From positions 1 to 9,299 of the forward strand of contig JAHDBX010000026.1 of assembly GCA_020630145.1 (NCBI GenBank): a DNA stretch of 9,299 bases, read 5' to 3'. A program made the position numbers and the translations under genes. Below, piece by piece: positions 7,204 to 9,299 of this stretch (positions are counted from its first letter, which is position 1; each line of letters begins with the position of its first letter). Under the pieces are notes generated by a model, which made no database searches, was not told the DNA's origin, and saw only the letters and a program-made list of their open reading frames with translations. The stretch comes from Gammaproteobacteria bacterium. GTDB lineage: Bacteria; Pseudomonadota; Gammaproteobacteria; HTCC5015.

Positions 7204-7420
7204 TATTTCATTAAGTCGCTAAAATATTGATCGTGGCTAAATTTTGACCAAATTTGATCTGAATTTTAACCGGATTCTACTCCGAATATCGTAAAGAAAT
7301 TAATACTTATCAGTTATTTACAGATGCCGATAACATTCAATACTAAAATAATAACTATAAAGAGATTACATTTTTATAGATAGTAAAATATAGCATAACG
7401 ACTCACTTATAGGTTAACAG
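7204..7420. promoter_or_regulatory. AT-rich divergent spacer between kinase and repeat-protein genes
   Basis: This 217-base spacer separates two genes read outward, so it should hold promoters for both. Several weak candidates exist, such as TTTACA at 7317-7322 and TATA-like stretches near 7356-7361 and 7384-7391. None pairs well enough with a second box at 16-18 bases to be called. The segment 7240-7272 holds the direct repeats listed separately. No RNA gene, terminator hairpin or open frame with recognisable protein character was found. Confidence 0.4.
7240..7272. repeat. Three imperfect 11-bp direct repeats in the divergent promoter region
   Basis: The units are AATTTTGACCA (7240), AATTTGATCTG (7251) and AATTTTAACCG (7262), head to tail with no spacer. 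Units 1 and 3 agree at nine of eleven positions; unit 2 keeps AATTT, the C at position 9 and the final G shared with unit 3. The 11-base period is close to one helical turn, so equivalent bases face the same side. They lie 37-69 bases ahead of the kinase start. They could be an operator for a protein that binds cooperatively, but in AT-rich DNA chance is also possible. Confidence 0.4.
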
Positions 7421-9299
7421 TTGCAACATTGTAGAGGAATAAATCGACACTTTTTTTGCTTTTTGATCAGCCTTGCGTGCCTATGCTATTTATCTACGGT
7501 AAGCGCCGGTAATGGTGTACGTTTTAAAGTTGATCGTATTACCTTAAATTCTCCTGCTGGCGCGGCTGTGGGCGTTTTTACAACAGTCACTTTAGCGAGA
7601 ACGTATACAAACCCCGTTGTATTTGTTTTGCCCACTTCACAAAACCCTGACCCATCAACGGTTCGTATTCGTAATGTTATGTCCAATAGTTTTGAATTAG
7701 CAGTGATTGAAGCCCCACAAACTTTTGGAGGCTCGTTGGGGGTCAGCGCTATGGATATTGACTACTTAGTCTTAGAAGCCGGCGTTTATAACCTAGGGGG
7801 TGGCACAACAATGGAAGTAGGTGTTGGCGGCGCATCACCCACTAATGCTGTGTTAAATACCACTTCACAGCAAGGGAATAATGCCTCAGGCACAATAAAC
7901 TGGGAAACCTTAAATTTTGTAGGCACTTATGCTACTGCACCAACTGTGCTGTTGCAGGTGCAAAGTGATAATAATGAAACCTTAGACCCACTACAAACCT
8001 CAACGCCTTTTTTAGAGGTTGCCGCCCAGACAATTAGTGCCACAGGCATGCAATTTGCTCTAGAGCGCGGTGAAACCAGCGGTGCTGTTGCCAATGATGA
8101 AAGTGTTGGTTATCTTGCTATAAGCAGTAATGTGTCCGGCTCTTTTACAGCAGGTGCTAGTACAATCAATTTTCAAAGCTTAAGTACTTCAACCACGATT
8201 ACACATGCTTGTACTAACTTTACATTTGATGTGGCTTTAGGTACGACTCCCATTTCGCTCGCATCACAAACCTTGCGAGCGGGTAATAACGGTGGTTGGA
8301 TTCAGCGTTGTAATTTAGCTTCAACAACGCAAATTGGTTTGCAGGTTGATGAAGATATGGCAGCTGATGCTGAGAGAACGCACACAACAGAAAGTGCCGG
8401 TGTGTTGCTGTTTTCAAGTGCGTTTAATACAGCTATAGCCGGTTTGGGTTTAGAAGTGGGCAGTATTACAACGCCAGCTCAAGTGGCTAGTGGCACAAAT
8501 ACCTTAAGTTTCACGAGTGTGTCTTTTCCTAATGCCTTTGCATCCGATAACGTGTTAGTTTTTCCAATGCCTTCCAGTGAAGGTACAAACCCAGCTAGCT
8601 TACGCGTGAAAAATATTGATCGAAATGGTTTTGAGGTTGCCCAAGTTGAGCCAACAGGTGAACCGGGTTCACATGTCAGTATGGAGATTGACTATATTGC
8701 GGTTGAGGCGGGCACACATATGTTGGCGAATGGTGTGATGATAGAGGCAGGTACTATGAATACCACGCAAACAATAGTGGGGGGAGCATCTGGCACCTAT
8801 GCCACGCTGGCATTTACGAATACTTTTCCTGCTGCTCCGGTACTGTTGGCGCAAATACAATCGCTTAATAGTGAGCCTGGTTTGGATCCTACCAATGTCT
8901 CTGTGCCCTGGTTAACTGTTGCAATCGGTAGTGTGGCGACGGGCAGTGCGGAGGTGGCTTTAGAACGAGCAGAAGCGGGTGCTGGCACCGTAGTTAGTGA
9001 AACAATTGGCTATTTGGCAATTACCCCGTCTGTACAAGAGTCATTAATTGATGATAGTGGTAATACGGTCAATTACGAAACACTGGTTACCGGAGATAAT
9101 ATACAAGGGATTGATAACGGTGATGGTTGTTTTGAAAATAGTTTTGTCAGTAGTTTTTCTTCTAGCAATATGCGTGCGGTAGCGGCAGCTCGAGGGCGTG
9201 ATGGAAGTGATGGCTATTGGTTTCGTCGCTGTGCATTAAGTGATGCGGAAATTGGTCTGTATGCTGATGAAGATAGAGCAAGTAATACGGAAAGGTCTC
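7421..9299 (+). CDS. Exported tandem-repeat protein, MshQ/H-type-lectin-like, 3' end outside window
   Basis: One uninterrupted frame of 626 codons runs from an in-frame stop at 7415 to the window edge, with no ATG near its beginning. The only standard start upstream of the signal peptide is TTG at 7421, with a weak TAGG 7 bases ahead. A better Shine-Dalgarno (AGAGGA, 7433-7438) directly abuts ATA, so the start is unsettled. Residues 8-29 (INRHFFCFLISLACLCYLSTVSA) form a signal peptide with a likely VSA cleavage site. The mature part is two ~300-residue modules of beta-rich, Thr/Ser/Gly-rich sequence. Shared marks are MDIDYLVLEAG and MEIDYIAVEAG, FALERGE and VALERAE, GYLAI in both, and QRCNL and RRCAL followed by IGL-x-x-DED and ER. 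I recall similar blocks in large MshQ-like surface proteins and in H-type-lectin-like domains, but this is recognition by eye. It is probably a secreted or surface adhesin-like protein; function unknown. Confidence 0.75.
   Translation, partial: MQHCRGINRHFFCFLISLACLCYLSTVSAGNGVRFKVDRITLNSPAGAAVGVFTTVTLARTYTNPVVFVLPTSQNPDPSTVRIRNVMSNSFELAVIEAPQTFGGSLGVSAMDIDYLVLEAGVYNLGGGTTMEVGVGGASPTNAVLNTTSQQGNNASGTINWETLNFVGTYATAPTVLLQVQSDNNETLDPLQTSTPFLEVAAQTISATGMQFALERGETSGAVANDESVGYLAISSNVSGSFTAGASTINFQSLSTSTTITHACTNFTFDVALGTTPISLASQTLRAGNNGGWIQRCNLASTTQIGLQVDEDMAADAERTHTTESAGVLLFSSAFNTAIAGLGLEVGSITTPAQVASGTNTLSFTSVSFPNAFASDNVLVFPMPSSEGTNPASLRVKNIDRNGFEVAQVEPTGEPGSHVSMEIDYIAVEAGTHMLANGVMIEAGTMNTTQTIVGGASGTYATLAFTNTFPAAPVLLAQIQSLNSEPGLDPTNVSVPWLTVAIGSVATGSAEVALERAEAGAGTVVSETIGYLAITPSVQESLIDDSGNTVNYETLVTGDNIQGIDNGDGCFENSFVSSFSSSNMRAVAAARGRDGSDGYWFRRCALSDAEIGLYADEDRASNTERS
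7517..8440 (+). repeat. Protein-level tandem module 1 of the exported repeat protein
   Basis: Residues 33-340 of the frame starting at 7421. It has three segments: 1a (about 55-140, with VRIRNV and MDIDYLVLEAG), 1b (about 161-242, from WETLNF to GYLAI and SGSF) and 1c (about 248-335, with WIQRCNL, IGLQVDEDM, AERTHTTESAGVLLF). Segments 1a and 1b look like one beta-sandwich type used twice. Segment 1c carries two cysteines, one near its start and one in QRC, which could form a disulfide. The module is conserved with module 2 in protein but not obviously in DNA. Confidence 0.7.
8441..9299 (+). repeat. Protein-level tandem module 2 of the exported repeat protein, cut at window edge
   Basis: Residues 341-626, repeating module 1 with a period of about 300 residues. 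Segment 2a (about 342-440) has LRVKNI and MEIDYIAVEAG, 2b (about 460-543) runs from YATLAF to VALERAE and GYLAI, and 2c (from about 549) has FRRCAL, IGLYADEDR and ER at the window edge. By analogy with 1c, a TT-E-AGVL-like block should follow just past base 9299. Codon choice between the two modules has drifted widely, so the duplication is old or each copy was selected separately. Confidence 0.7.

Noticed and set aside
6962..7222. Plus-strand open frame antisense to the kinase N-terminus
   Set aside because: It has hydrophobic stretches but lies wholly on the kinase coding region and has no supporting signals.
7460..7486. Lipoprotein signal (a Cys in SLAC) in the repeat protein
   Set aside because: The lipobox positions do not fit (Leu is not at -3), and a VSA cleavage site after the hydrophobic core explains it better.
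7486..8988. Four short minus-strand frames (63-66 codons) opposite the repeat protein
   Set aside because: The plus strand has one uninterrupted 626-codon frame with repeated motifs, so these are shadows.
1..9299. CRISPR array, tRNA, rRNA, insertion sequence or defence system
   Set aside because: No regularly spaced repeats, cloverleaf, transposase motif or inverted terminal repeats were found on reading through; a structure-based scan was not possible.

Overview
The window comes from a Gram-negative bacterium. Lipopolysaccharide genes, a TolC-type outer-membrane factor and a pxpABC operon all point that way. The protein sequences and the AT-leaning base composition suggest a gammaproteobacterium, possibly marine, but this is inference from protein character and not a taxonomic match.

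Left block (1-2649, minus strand): transcription runs leftward through tolC, lpxL and waaA. lpxL (lipid A late acyltransferase) and waaA (Kdo transferase, cut by the window edge) overlap by one base (TAATG) and look like an intact lipid A / inner-core pair. The tolC reading frame ahead of them is broken in two places. A clear signal peptide lies in one frame, the body in a second, and the conserved C-terminal tail in a third, and about 32 family residues around the second periplasmic-aperture turn are missing. This is the most notable lesion in the window.

Middle block (2761-5121, plus strand): pxpA, pxpB and pxpC form a tight three-gene operon for ATP-dependent 5-oxoprolinase, divergent from tolC. 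pxpA and pxpB are 4 bases apart; pxpB and pxpC share an ATGA overlap.

Right block (5122-7203, minus strand): a membrane-anchored Ser/Thr protein kinase is followed 3 bases later by a single-domain rhodanese. The rhodanese ends exactly where pxpC ends, tail to tail with no intergenic base. The kinase has all core catalytic motifs but Cys in place of Arg in the HRD motif, and a GTG start.

An AT-rich divergent spacer (7204-7420) carries three imperfect 11-bp direct repeats next to the kinase start. From about 7421 to the right edge, a long plus-strand frame encodes the first 626 residues of an exported repeat protein. It has a signal peptide and two diverged ~300-residue modules, each built from three recognisable segments. 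It resembles the repetitive regions of large surface proteins of the MshQ / H-type-lectin-like kind, but I cannot assign a function. No tRNA, rRNA, CRISPR array or insertion sequence was recognised.
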